From the NCBI GenBank assembly GCA_019638615.1, contig JAHBTL010000016.1, positions 1-64,000 on the forward strand: 64,000 bases of DNA. Direction: 5' to 3'. The notes below the pieces were generated by a model that did not search any database, was not told where the DNA came from, and was given only the letters and a program-made list of their open reading frames with translations. Position 1 is the first letter of the stretch. Every line of letters starts with the position of its first letter. The stretch comes from Chitinophagaceae bacterium (lineage in GTDB: Bacteria > Bacteroidota > Bacteroidia > Chitinophagales > Chitinophagaceae). Below, one piece after another: positions 54,603-64,000 of the stretch. A program made the position numbers and the translations under genes.

Positions 54603-56990
54603 ATGCTAAAAAACCTTTTGCTCGTTGCATTGAGAAATTTTAAGAGAGACAAATGGTATAGTCTCTTAAATATCCTCGGACTTACCATCGGTATCACCTT
54701 CGGGCTGTTCCTGATTTTTTATATTAAAGACGAATTGAGCTACGACAGGCATTATGAGAAGGTTGACAGGATATTCCGCATAAACTCTATCATTAAGGAA
54801 GCTGACAGGGATACTATGCGCTGGGCAATAGCCCCATTCCCGATGGGAGCTGCACTGGCCAAAGATTATCCTGAGGTGGAAGAAGCGGTACGGTTTGTTA
54901 ATAGCGGAAGAACAATGTTTAAGAACGGCGCTTTGAGATTGTATGAGGATAAAGTTTTTTTTGCTGATAGTAACGTGTTTAAGGTTTTCACCTGCGATTT
55001 TATGGAGGGCAATCCGCAAACAGCTTTAAAGGAACCAAATACTGTTGTGTTATCTGAATCATCAGCCATTAAATTTTTTGGAGCGGATAAGAAGTATGTA
55101 GGTAAAACACTGGAAAATGTAAACGGTAAAATATATAAAGTAACAGGAGTAATAAAAGATGTTCCTAAAAACTCGCATCTCCTTTTCAATATACTGGCTT
55201 CAAGAAGCACCCTGCCGGCTGACTTTGCTAATAATTGGGGAAGTTTTGATTTTTATACTTATGTGTTATTAAAACCAGGCACATCGGCCGCTGCCTTTAA
55301 TAAGAAAATGGAACCAATGTATGAAAAATACCTGGCTTCCATTTTTAAGCAGTTTAATATTAAAATCAGGTTCGAGACCCAGCCTATCGCTTCTATACAT
55401 CTCCATTCCAGTACAGCAAATGAACCCGAAGAAACAGGCAGCATGTCATATATCTATATTTTTTCCGCAGTAGCCTTCTTTATGCTCCTGATTGCCTGTA
55501 TAAATTATATGAATCTCACCACCGCAAGGTCTGCAAGAAGGGCAAAAGAGATCGGCATACGAAAAGTAACAGGATCGAATAAAATACAACTGGTATTGCA
55601 GTTTTTGATTGAATCAACATTCACAGCTTTGATCGCTTTATTATTAAGCATCGGGTTAATTGCACTGTTTCTCCCCATGTTTAATTCATTATCCGGTAAA
55701 TTTATTTCTTTCTATACATTGTTCAGACCGGATACCATCCTGATACTTTTGGCGGTAGTGGTTTTTGTTGGTGTTGTAGGCGGCAGCTATCCCGCTTTTT
55801 ATTTGTCAAAGTTTAACCCGGTTAATGTATTAAAGGGAAGCCTGGCAAAAGGATCAAGCAATGTTAATTTGCGAAGAGCGCTTGTTGTAATACAGTTTAG
55901 TATCTCTATGATTATGCTCATCTGCACATGGGTTGTATATGGCCAGCTAAAATATTTGCGGAATAAGGATTTAGGCTTTAATAAGGAGCAGGTGCTTACT
56001 GCTCAGGCTGTTACAGACAGAGATATTAAAAGTTCCGTACTTTCTTTTAAAAATGAAATGCACAATAATCCCCGGGTGCTTTCGGTAAGCACTTCAGGCG
56101 CTGTTCCGGGTCAGGGTGTCAGCTTTAATTTATTTTCGGTTCAGTCAAAAGATGGATTTGTAGATAAGGGAGTGGATGTATATGCCATTGATGAAAATTA
56201 TGTACAAACATTAGGCATAAAAGTTGTGAAGGGCAGAAATTTTTCAGGACCTGCCGATACATTACACAGTGTACTGGTAAATGAAAAAATGGTGCAGGAG
56301 TTTGGCTGGGCAGATAATCCCCTTGGTAAAAGAATAAAATTCCCAGGTGATACATCAGGTAATTATAAAGAAGTGATTGGTGTGGTAAAAGATTTTAATC
56401 AAAAAGCATTATACAATCCTATTACACCTTTGATTTTATTTTATTCACCATATAATAATCTTATTGAGCTGAAGTTAAGCTCTTCCAATATACTTTCTAC
56501 GGTAGCCGGTATTGAAGGAGCCTGGAAGAAAATATTTCCTGATATACCTTTTCAATATACTTTCCTCGATCAGGATTTTGACTCGCAATATGCTGCTGAC
56601 CAAAAGCGGGGGAAGATATTTACCGCGTTTTGCGTTCTGACTATAATTATTACCTGTCTTGGCCTTTTAGGATTAATAGCATTTACCACAGAACAAAGGC
56701 AAAAGGAAATAAGTATAAGAAAAGTAATGGGTGCAAATATTGGCCAGATTATACCATTGATCACAAGGAATTTTGTTTTCTTGGTGGGTATATCATGCCT
56801 TATTGCTTTTCCTGTAGCCGGATACTTTATGTCGAAATGGCTGAAGATATTTCCTTATAATACCGGCTTACATATTATGCCGTTTGTTCTTTCGGCATTG
56901 GTCGTTCTGTCTATAACAATGCTTACTGTTATTTTCCATACAGTAAAAGCGGCGTTAGCAAATCCTGTGAAAGCGCTGAGGTCAGAGTAA
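54603..56990 (+). CDS. ABC transporter permease, FtsX/MacB type (array member 4)
   Basis: Start ATG 54603 (795 residues) is chosen because MLKNLLLVALRNFKRDKWYS is the family opening; the longer frame from 54465 reads through the spacer element. TM1 is at about 20-42, first helix block with AKEIGIRKVTGS near 315, second with QKEISIRKVMGA near 701, ending ANPVKALRSE. Both GIRKV loops deviate slightly from the other members. It lies 317 nt after member 3. Confidence 0.88.
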   Translation: MLKNLLLVALRNFKRDKWYSLLNILGLTIGITFGLFLIFYIKDELSYDRHYEKVDRIFRINSIIKEADRDTMRWAIAPFPMGAALAKDYPEVEEAVRFVNSGRTMFKNGALRLYEDKVFFADSNVFKVFTCDFMEGNPQTALKEPNTVVLSESSAIKFFGADKKYVGKTLENVNGKIYKVTGVIKDVPKNSHLLFNILASRSTLPADFANNWGSFDFYTYVLLKPGTSAAAFNKKMEPMYEKYLASIFKQFNIKIRFETQPIASIHLHSSTANEPEETGSMSYIYIFSAVAFFMLLIACINYMNLTTARSARRAKEIGIRKVTGSNKIQLVLQFLIESTFTALIALLLSIGLIALFLPMFNSLSGKFISFYTLFRPDTILILLAVVVFVGVVGGSYPAFYLSKFNPVNVLKGSLAKGSSNVNLRRALVVIQFSISMIMLICTWVVYGQLKYLRNKDLGFNKEQVLTAQAVTDRDIKSSVLSFKNEMHNNPRVLSVSTSGAVPGQGVSFNLFSVQSKDGFVDKGVDVYAIDENYVQTLGIKVVKGRNFSGPADTLHSVLVNEKMVQEFGWADNPLGKRIKFPGDTSGNYKEVIGVVKDFNQKALYNPITPLILFYSPYNNLIELKLSSSNILSTVAGIEGAWKKIFPDIPFQYTFLDQDFDSQYAADQKRGKIFTAFCVLTIIITCLGLLGLIAFTTEQRQKEISIRKVMGANIGQIIPLITRNFVFLVGISCLIAFPVAGYFMSKWLKIFPYNTGLHIMPFVLSALVVLSITMLTVIFHTVKAALANPVKALRSE

Positions 56991-57007
56991 TGTGGAAATG
57001 TGCAAAT

Positions 57008-57131
57008 TGTAAAACACTTTGTTTGGATATGTTCTGTAGCTGATGTGGTAGAACTAAAAGGATGGCTTTGCTCTGTAGTGTCGTCCCTCTCTCCCGAATT
57101 TTCGGGACGGGGAGAGGGAAAGAGGGTGAGG
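57008..57131. repeat. permease-spacer element 4 (right part only)
   Basis: The left end is absent after the stop of permease 4. The phrase gctgatgtggtagaactaaa and the right hairpin (ctctctcccgaa with ttcgggacggggagag) are present, ending agagggtgagg. A gctgatagccgatggctgac phrase follows at about 57236. Confidence 0.65.
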
Positions 57132-57280
57132 TTGCAGCACCGCTCCCTCGCCTTTGCTCTGAACGTTCGGAGGAGAGTAAGGCATGGGCTGAAATGTGAA
57201 AATTTGAAGGACTTTAAATGTAACAACCGCTGAAAGCTGATAGCCGATGGCTGACAGCTCAAGGCTCAAAGCCTGCAATT

Positions 57281-59752
57281 ATGATAAAAAACTATTTACT
57301 GATAGCCTGGCGAACACTGGTGAAGAATAAGGTATATTCATTAGTAAATATCCTGGGCCTGGCTATTGGAATTACAGCCTGTTTCTTTGTTTTTCAATAT
57401 GTACATTTTGAAAAAAGTTATGATCGCTTTAATACGCGGGCTGCCGACATTTACCGCGTACCCATCTCTTACTCCGGGAGTTTATCCAATGTGCCTACTA
57501 CAGCGGCCAACCATCCTGCGGTAGGGCCCGCCATGAAAAAAGATTTCCCCGAAGTAGTAGATTATGTGAGAATGGTGAATACCTCTCTTTTTGTAACTGC
57601 CGCAGCAATATCGTATACACCAAAAAATGGGGCGGCGTCCCGTACTTTTAATGAGCCGAACATTTTTGTGACAGATGAATCCTTCTTCCGGGTTTTTTCC
57701 TATCCCTTATTGAAAGGCGACCGGAAACAGTGCCTGGCAACGCCGGGCTCTATCGTTATTTCAGCTTCCGCTGCCAGAAAATACTTTGGCAACGACGACC
57801 CGATGGGCCAAACGCTTGCATTAAATGCTGCATTACAACTTAAGGTAACAGGCGTGTTTGCGGATGTGCCTGAAAATTCTCACATAAAATTCGACATGCT
57901 CATGTCATTTCTTGCAGACGGTTTTGACTGGATGAACAATAACTGGGGCTGGCCGGAATTTTATACTTATGTGCAGTTGGTTCCGGGTACTGATGCGAAA
58001 AAACTGGAAGCTAAGTTCCCTGCCTTTATCGAAAAATATCTGGGCGCCAAAATGAAGGAACTCAATTTCCGTTCCTATTTTCACCTGCAACCCCTTACCG
58101 ACATCCACCTGAAATCCAATTATCTGAAAGAAGCTGAAGCAAATGGCAGTGAAAAAGAAATATATTTTCTTTCCATTATCGGGATATTTATCATGCTGAT
58201 TGCATGGATAAATTATGTCAATCTCTCTACGGCTAAATCGATGGAAAGAGCCAGGGAAGTCGGGATCCGGAAAGTGTCGGGGGCGTTTAAGAAGCAACTG
58301 ATTATCCAGTTTTTGATCGAATCAACTATCATTAATTTATTGGCGCTGGCTATGGCGGTTATACTCATATTCACCGCCAGCCCCTTGTTTAATTACATCA
58401 TCGGGAAAAAAATCAATGACGGATTTTTTACAACCGGACTGGGGAGTCAGCCCTCCTTCTGGTTGCTGGCTTTTAGTATTTTTATTGCAGGCGCTTCGCT
58501 TGTAGGCGCTTACCCCGCCTTTGTTTTGTCATCATTTAAGCCCGTAAAGGTTTTGAAAGGACTTATCATAAAATCCAATACCGGTATGTCGCTCAGGCGG
58601 GTGCTGGTTTCTTTTCAGTTCATACTCTCTATTGTGCTGATCGCGGCAACGCTCATCGTGTTTAATCAATTGAACTATATGCGCAATGCTGACCTGGGGT
58701 ATAAAAAAGACCAGGTGCTTGTAATAAAGTCGCCTGCGATCGTTGATTCTGCGATCGTGAGCCGGTATCATTTTTTAAAATCAGAAATTAAAAAAATGCC
58801 TTTTGCGGAAAATGTAAGCACTACTTCTGATATCCCGGGCGGAATGATCCGCTATCGTAATGCGGTACGCCGGTCCGACCAGGATAAGCAGAGCAATTTT
58901 ACTACCTACCTGATGGAGATAGACGATAAATTTATCAATACCTATCATATTGAGATGCTTGCAGGAGAAAACTTCCGGGCTTCTGATAGCTCAAGGATTT
59001 TTGGCGTAAACGATACTAAGGTTTTGATCAACGAAGAAATAGTGAAAGCGTTGGGCTATGCATCGGCAGAGGAGGCAGTTAACAAAGAAATTGTATTTAA
59101 TCTAAGAATGGACGAGATTCGCTGCAGGGTTGCCGGCGTGGTAAAAAATTATCACCAGCGATCCTTAAAAGAAAAATACGACCCCATACTTTACTACTAT
59201 CCGTCCTGGACCGATTGGAAATATATCTCTGTGAACATTCAAACAGCAAATCTCGGTAGTAATCTTGCTACTATTGAAGCCGGCTATAAAAACGCATTTC
59301 CCGGTAACGCGTTTGAATACTTTTTCCAGGATGATTTTTTTAACAGGCAATATCAAACCGATCAGCGTCTGGGCAATGTGTTCGGATTATTTGCTGTGCT
59401 TGCCATTATGGTGGCTTGCCTGGGTCTATTGGGGCTATCCAGTTTTGTAATAAAGGTGCGCACCAAAGAAATCGGCATCCGGAAAGTACTGGGGGCTTCT
59501 GTTGCAGCTATACTTCTTCTTATTTCGAAAGATTTTGTAAAACTGGTTTTTTGGGCAGCACTGATCGCCATACCAGTCGTTTACTGGGCAGCCAGCGAAT
59601 GGCTTAACAATTATGCATTTCATATTGCCCTCAGCTGGCTTATGTTTGTTATACCTCCATTCATGTTGCTGCTTATTGCATTGCTCACTATTTGCTTGCA
59701 AAGCCTTAAAACCGCTTTAACCAACCCGGTTAAATCGCTGAGGAGTGAATAA
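57281..59752 (+). CDS. ABC transporter permease, FtsX/MacB type (array member 5)
   Basis: An 823-residue paralogue: TM1 at about 20-38 (VNILGLAIGITACFFVF), first helix block with AREVGIRKVSGA near 325, second from about 690 with TKEIGIRKVLGA near 729, ending TNPVKSLRSE. The second periplasmic domain is slightly longer than in the other members. It lies 290 nt after member 4, and spacer element 5 follows its stop by 1 nt. Confidence 0.88.
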   Translation: MIKNYLLIAWRTLVKNKVYSLVNILGLAIGITACFFVFQYVHFEKSYDRFNTRAADIYRVPISYSGSLSNVPTTAANHPAVGPAMKKDFPEVVDYVRMVNTSLFVTAAAISYTPKNGAASRTFNEPNIFVTDESFFRVFSYPLLKGDRKQCLATPGSIVISASAARKYFGNDDPMGQTLALNAALQLKVTGVFADVPENSHIKFDMLMSFLADGFDWMNNNWGWPEFYTYVQLVPGTDAKKLEAKFPAFIEKYLGAKMKELNFRSYFHLQPLTDIHLKSNYLKEAEANGSEKEIYFLSIIGIFIMLIAWINYVNLSTAKSMERAREVGIRKVSGAFKKQLIIQFLIESTIINLLALAMAVILIFTASPLFNYIIGKKINDGFFTTGLGSQPSFWLLAFSIFIAGASLVGAYPAFVLSSFKPVKVLKGLIIKSNTGMSLRRVLVSFQFILSIVLIAATLIVFNQLNYMRNADLGYKKDQVLVIKSPAIVDSAIVSRYHFLKSEIKKMPFAENVSTTSDIPGGMIRYRNAVRRSDQDKQSNFTTYLMEIDDKFINTYHIEMLAGENFRASDSSRIFGVNDTKVLINEEIVKALGYASAEEAVNKEIVFNLRMDEIRCRVAGVVKNYHQRSLKEKYDPILYYYPSWTDWKYISVNIQTANLGSNLATIEAGYKNAFPGNAFEYFFQDDFFNRQYQTDQRLGNVFGLFAVLAIMVACLGLLGLSSFVIKVRTKEIGIRKVLGASVAAILLLISKDFVKLVFWAALIAIPVVYWAASEWLNNYAFHIALSWLMFVIPPFMLLLIALLTICLQSLKTALTNPVKSLRSE

Positions 59753-59753
59753 A

Positions 59754-59989
59754 CCTCACCCCCGGCCCCTCTCCACACAGTGGAGAGGGGTGCCCAAATT
59801 CTTGACAAATTGAAAAATAGTAAGAGCGGCAACCTGAAGATCAAAAGAACGTGATAAAACGGAAAGTGTGAAGATGTGAAAGTGCTTGTTTGGATTTGTT
59901 TTGTAGATGAAGTGGAAGAACAAGGAGTTTGGAGATATTCTATAGTGCCGTCCCTCTCCGCTGCGAGGAGAGGGATGAGAGGGTGAGGC
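59754..59989. repeat. permease-spacer element 5 (full length)
   Basis: It begins 1 nt after the stop of permease 5 with cctcacccccggcccctctc and a perfect 11-bp hairpin (cccctctccac with gtggagagggg), and ends ggagagggatgagagggtga then ggc. The middle is more diverged (gatgaagtggaagaacaa), but spacing is kept. Length 236 bp. Confidence 0.72.
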
Positions 59990-60044
59990 TTTTCCCAAAT
60001 TTTCCTTATCTTCAAAACCTTCTACACCATTAAACAAAATATTC

Positions 60045-61328
60045 ATGACCTCACAAAGCCGCAGGAATTTTATTAAAAGCAGCAGTCTGGCTGCATTGGG
60101 TTTGGCTGCTATCCCCTCTTCATTAAAAGCGTTTGCGCCAAGCGATAAATTGAGAATAGCGCATATAGGATTAGGCGGAATGGGCAACCAGCACATGAAA
60201 TGGTTTGCGGGTATTCCCGAAGTGGATATTGTGGCGCTTTGTGATGTAGACGAAAATCATTTAAAAGAAACAAGGAATAAGCTGAAAGAGCTTCGTCCCA
60301 ATGCCCGTAAGGTTAAACTGTATGATGATTTCAGGCGTATACTCGACCGTAAAGATATAGACGCCATTACCTGCGCAACGCCTGATCACTGGCATGCCAC
60401 TATCGCTACGCTTGCTTTCCAGGCGGGCAAGGACGTATATGGAGAAAAGCCCTTATCGTATGATGCAGGTGAGGGAAAGATCATGCTGGAGAATATGAAT
60501 AAGTATAACCGAATTTTCCAGATGGGCAACCAGATACACGCTACCGATAATTATCATCGTGTAGTGGAACTGGTGAAATCCGGTAAGATAGGTAAAGTAC
60601 ATACTGTGCGTTTATGGAAAACAGGAGCACCGCCGGAGCTGAAAGAAACGGAAGTAGCACCTGTTCCCTCAACGCTTAACTGGGATATGTGGCTTGGTCC
60701 TGCCCCTTATACAGAATATATCCCTGCCAAATGTCATTTCACCTATCGTTATTTCCTTGATTATTCAGGGGGCGTATTCGCAGACTTCTGGTGCCATATA
60801 GCCGATATTGTATTCTGGAGCCTGGAGCCTAAAGGACTAAAACATATTCATGCGAGGGGCGAGAAGGCGGATGGCATTGCCGACGTTCCAAAGTGGCTGG
60901 ATATAGATTATGAGTTTGATGATCTGAAAATATTATGGACGAGCAAACCACCTGATGTGCCCGGCGCTGCTGATAAAGGCATTGGCGCTTATTTCGAAGG
61001 CGATAAAGGAACATTGATGTGCGATTACGGTTCACGAACTATTGTGCTCGACGGAGAAACCTTAACAGATATTGATTACGTGCCAAAATCTATCAAACGT
61101 TCTCCCGGTCATCAGCAAAATTTTGTGGATGCCATAAAAGCCAGGGCGCAACCCGAATCCAATCTTACCTACGCCAGAGAAATGACATTGCCCATGCATC
61201 TCGGTCTCATTTCATATCGTTTAAAACGCCCGTTGCAATGGGATGCTGCAAACGAACAATTTATTAATGATGCTGAAGCAAATGCGCTGCTGCACAGGGA
61301 GCCGAGGGAGAAATGGAAGTTAATATAA
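60045..61328 (+). CDS. Tat-exported Gfo/Idh/MocA family oxidoreductase
   Basis: A 427-residue protein with a twin-arginine signal SRRNFIKSSSLAALGLAAIP, so the folded, cofactor-loaded enzyme is exported. The Rossmann loop is IGLGGMGNQH (about 43-52), and the EKP motif is intact in VYGEKPLSYDAGEG, followed by the C-terminal domain with DYSGGVFADFWCHIADIV. Bacteroidota members of this type oxidise or isomerise glycosides in the periplasm, for example to 3-keto sugars; the substrate is unknown. It splits the permease array between members 5 and 6. Confidence 0.9.
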   Translation: MTSQSRRNFIKSSSLAALGLAAIPSSLKAFAPSDKLRIAHIGLGGMGNQHMKWFAGIPEVDIVALCDVDENHLKETRNKLKELRPNARKVKLYDDFRRILDRKDIDAITCATPDHWHATIATLAFQAGKDVYGEKPLSYDAGEGKIMLENMNKYNRIFQMGNQIHATDNYHRVVELVKSGKIGKVHTVRLWKTGAPPELKETEVAPVPSTLNWDMWLGPAPYTEYIPAKCHFTYRYFLDYSGGVFADFWCHIADIVFWSLEPKGLKHIHARGEKADGIADVPKWLDIDYEFDDLKILWTSKPPDVPGAADKGIGAYFEGDKGTLMCDYGSRTIVLDGETLTDIDYVPKSIKRSPGHQQNFVDAIKARAQPESNLTYAREMTLPMHLGLISYRLKRPLQWDAANEQFINDAEANALLHREPREKWKLI

Positions 61329-61338
61329 AGAGCAGCCA

Positions 61339-61550
61339 GCCTATCCCGGCCTTCCCTAAGGGAAGGAGACCTGATCACAGCACTCGCTTTTCAACAATGC
61401 TGACAAATTAGAGCGTTGCTGATCGTTGTAAAATAGAATTACAATAGTTGAATTGGAAGATATGCAGTTCATTAAAGATATGCAGTACCACCTCCTCTCC
61501 CTGCCTACCGGACAGGCAGGTTTCGGAGAGGAGGAAGGGAGGAGAGGCTG
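61339..61550. repeat. degenerate permease-spacer element 6
   Basis: The 373-base gap 61329-61701 has no gene. A left end cctatcccggccttccc with a 7-bp hairpin (ccttccc/gggaagg) and a right end with ctcctctcc and ggagaggagg around a cctaccggacaggcagg palindrome, closing in gggaggagaggc, fit the layout of the spacer elements. The sequence is much diverged. Confidence 0.4.
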
Positions 61551-61701
61551 CCCACTGTCCGTTTTCGTACACCCTGCGTTCAGTTTCGCACACCTTTCTA
61601 TAAAATAAGCGTATAACAATTTGATTTTGATGTGGTTGTATGCTGGCATGCCGGTTGTTTCCCGTTATACAATAATTGTATACCCCAAGGAAGTTCAACA
61701 T

Positions 61702-64000
61702 ATGTTCAGCAACTATCTCACCATTGCTTTAAGGAATATCAGTCGCAGTAAAATTTATGCTTCCATCAATATTTTTGGTTTAAGCATTGGACTGGCATGC
61801 GCCATGCTCATTATCCTGTACGTAAAAGATGAAGTGAGCTTCGACAGGTTTCATAAAAATGTAAATCACATTTACAGGATCACAACAGAAAGTGTTAATA
61901 AAGATAACGGAACAGGAAGGGATGGAATTACCGGGTATTTGCAGGGATCCCGATTTGCAGAGCATGTGCCCGGTATACAGGCCTTTACGAGAATCCAGGA
62001 ATGGGGAGAAGATTTTAAAACAGGAACAGAAGTACAAACAATTCATTTATTAAAAGTTGATACATCTTTCTTTTCCATATTTTCTTTCCCGCTGTTATAT
62101 GGTGATGCTAAATCATGTCTGAAAGGTGTTAACAGCATTGTAATATCCGAAGACCTGGCTGAGAAACAATTTGGAACAAAAGATGCTGTAGGAAAATTAA
62201 TGATGATGAAGCGGGACAGTGTTTTTGTTCCTTACCAGGTATCTGCCGTTACAAAACGATGCCCTCAAAACTCTTCTATAAAATTTGAAATGCTTTTGCC
62301 GATAAAGGTTTCAGCAGAGGATTTGGGAAATAGCGAGAACTGGTTTAACTTTTTCCTAAACACGTTTGTATTATTACGCCCGGGGGCCGATATTGATCAT
62401 GTTCAAAAAAACATGCAACAGTTTTATGAAACCGATTCAAAGGAAGCGATGGAAAGTTTGAAGGCGAGATTTGGAGATGTGATCACTAAGTTTACTTATA
62501 AATTACAACCCTATACGCAAATACACCTGAGTAAAGACTTGCCTGCACAAAACGGGCTGTCTGATGCCAGCAATCCGGTATATTCTTATCTCTTATCAGG
62601 CATAGCTTTATTTCTTTTACTGATCGCTTGCATCAACTTTGTAAATCTTACCGTAGCCCGCTCGGTTAAACGCGCCAAAGAAATTGGTATCAGAAAAGTA
62701 ATAGGCGGCAACAGGCGTGAATTGATTGTGCAGTTTTTGGGAGAGTCATTTTTGTTATGCTTTATCGCTTTTGTGTTAGCCATACTTTTGGTGCAGCTCA
62801 CACTACCGGTATTCAACACACTGTCTAACAAAATTTTGACATTCAGTTATTTGATAGATGCAAAACTGGTTGCCGGTTATATTGCCTTGTTTTTATTAAC
62901 AGGATTGGTAGCTGGTTTTTATCCAGCCATTGTTTTGTCTGGATATAACCCGGTGCAAACATTATATAGCCGCTTTAACCTGGGAGGAAAAAATTATCTG
63001 CAAAAATCACTGGTAATATTACAATTCTCCCTGGCCTCATTTCTTATCATCGCCACCTTTATTATACAGGCGCAGTTTAATAAACTGGCCGATGCACCAT
63101 TGGGTTATGATGACAGCAACCTGGTAACTGTAAATAACGGTAGTATAAACAGAAACAACATACCGTTGTTAAAAAATGAATTGATGAAAAGTCCTGATAT
63201 CATTAATGTGGCGCCTAAGAACAGCGGACAAAATGGAACAGTGGCCAAAGTAGGCAATGATTCCACGATCAGTTTTACTTATGAAACAGTGGATGAAAAT
63301 TATATTCCGTTATTGAAAATTCCGGTTGTGATGGGAAGGAATTTTTCAGCCCGATTTCCTTATGATTCGGTACAATCTGTGATAGTGAATGAAAGCTTTG
63401 TTAAAAAAACCGGTTGGACAGATCCTATAGGACAGGTGGTTGATTTTTGGTATGATAATAAAAAATACACAGTAATTGGTGTTGTTAAAGATTATCATTA
63501 CCAGCCGATGACTGCTGAAATAGAGCCCCAGTTATTTACCATGAAATATAGCAACCCGCTTAGAATGGTATTTATAAAAATTAAACCCAACGCCACAACG
63601 GCAGCCCTAAAACACATTGAGGCAACTTTTAAAAAATTATTTCCCGTTAGTCCATACAGTTATTCATTTAAAGATGAAGCAAACCGAAGAGCGTATGAGG
63701 CAGAAGCAAAATGGAAGCAGATTATGATGTTCAGCGCTATACTTACCATTTTTGTTTCCTGTATAGGGTTATTTGGATTATCGGTATTAGCTGCAGAAAA
63801 ACGTACGAAAGAAATCGGCATACGCAAAGTATTGGGTGCTTCGGCTAACGGGCTGGTTGGCATTCTTTCAAAAGATTTTTTAAAGCTGGTACTTATTGCG
63901 CTGATTGTAGCCATCCCCGCTGCATGGTTAGCATCCGATAAATGGCTGCAAAACTATCCTTATCGTATCACACTAAGCTGGTGGTTATTTGCGGGAGCGG
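61702..64000 (+). CDS. ABC transporter permease, FtsX/MacB type (array member 6, cut by the window end)
   Basis: The frame is open from ATG 61702 to the last base, 766 complete codons, so only about 30 C-terminal residues are missing. It opens MFSNYLTIALRNISRSKIYA, has TM1 at about 21-41 (INIFGLSIGLACAMLIILYV), the first helix block with AKEIGIRKVIGG near 326, and the last block with TKEIGIRKVLGASANGL near 702, then DKWLQNYPYRITLSWWLFAG at the edge. It is a full paralogue of the five upstream permeases. Confidence 0.87.
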   Translation, partial: MFSNYLTIALRNISRSKIYASINIFGLSIGLACAMLIILYVKDEVSFDRFHKNVNHIYRITTESVNKDNGTGRDGITGYLQGSRFAEHVPGIQAFTRIQEWGEDFKTGTEVQTIHLLKVDTSFFSIFSFPLLYGDAKSCLKGVNSIVISEDLAEKQFGTKDAVGKLMMMKRDSVFVPYQVSAVTKRCPQNSSIKFEMLLPIKVSAEDLGNSENWFNFFLNTFVLLRPGADIDHVQKNMQQFYETDSKEAMESLKARFGDVITKFTYKLQPYTQIHLSKDLPAQNGLSDASNPVYSYLLSGIALFLLLIACINFVNLTVARSVKRAKEIGIRKVIGGNRRELIVQFLGESFLLCFIAFVLAILLVQLTLPVFNTLSNKILTFSYLIDAKLVAGYIALFLLTGLVAGFYPAIVLSGYNPVQTLYSRFNLGGKNYLQKSLVILQFSLASFLIIATFIIQAQFNKLADAPLGYDDSNLVTVNNGSINRNNIPLLKNELMKSPDIINVAPKNSGQNGTVAKVGNDSTISFTYETVDENYIPLLKIPVVMGRNFSARFPYDSVQSVIVNESFVKKTGWTDPIGQVVDFWYDNKKYTVIGVVKDYHYQPMTAEIEPQLFTMKYSNPLRMVFIKIKPNATTAALKHIEATFKKLFPVSPYSYSFKDEANRRAYEAEAKWKQIMMFSAILTIFVSCIGLFGLSVLAAEKRTKEIGIRKVLGASANGLVGILSKDFLKLVLIALIVAIPAAWLASDKWLQNYPYRITLSWWLFAGA

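Overview
The window reads as chromosomal DNA of a Bacteroidota bacterium, most likely a relative of the Chitinophagaceae. The grounds are promoters of the TTG-N18/19-TAnnTTTG type, a type IX secretion (T9SS) cargo with a C-terminal sorting domain, GLPGLI and DUF4199 proteins, the pyrG-yidC gene order, and an expanded set of solitary FtsX/MacB-type permeases. Gene density is normal, coding DNA is of medium GC, and intergenic gaps are rich in short palindromes and interspersed repeats. No rRNA, tRNA, CRISPR array, intact transposase or integrase was seen.

Layout. (1) 1-462: an interspersed repeat. (2) 463-4554: a tight three-gene cassette of exported phosphoesterases (GDPD-esterase fusion, alkaline-phosphatase-superfamily lipoprotein, purple-acid-phosphatase-like enzyme) that looks built to release phosphate from phosphodiesters. 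(3) 4677-22740 and on to 23465: mostly housekeeping genes: carA, aroQ, dnaX, the E2 subunit of a 2-oxoacid dehydrogenase, a cysteine desulfurase, pyrG, yidC, a TPR protein, comA and aroE, with two DUF1080 sugar-hydrolase-like proteins and a D-aminoacylase-type deacylase between them. (4) 23627-27479: a pair of overlapping paralogous membrane proteins, a type B carboxylesterase, a Crp/Fnr regulator and an FMN reductase. (5) 28555-34352: an island of twelve small stand-alone proteins (cupin, two SRPBCC, three VOC, DHFR-like, DinB, alpha/beta hydrolase, NTF2-like and others), preceded by a large interspersed repeat. (6) 34492-36081: an SPFH protein, a membrane protein and a 59-residue Arc-like protein in one operon. 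(7) 36558-45375: a T9SS cargo, a 1165-residue ThuA-propeller-cupredoxin fusion, a Gfo/Idh/MocA oxidoreductase, an AraC regulator, a saccharopine-dehydrogenase-like enzyme and a tRNA methyltransferase. (8) 45840-64000: the remnant of a DeoR-type regulator, then six large FtsX-type ABC permeases in one direction, interrupted only by a Tat-exported Gfo/Idh/MocA enzyme; the sixth runs off the window.

What stands out: a run of ten A residues in dnaX placed exactly where slippage in either direction would give the short gamma form; palindromic elements of about 240 bp that begin 1-2 nt after the stop codons of four of the tandem permease genes; a 6 x 7-bp tandem repeat whose last unit supplies the start codon of the first permease; a heme-less, azurin-tailed version of a PVC-type dehydrogenase; and an interspersed repeat family with at least four copies in the window. 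All functions are inferred from motifs and gene order read by eye; no database search was possible.
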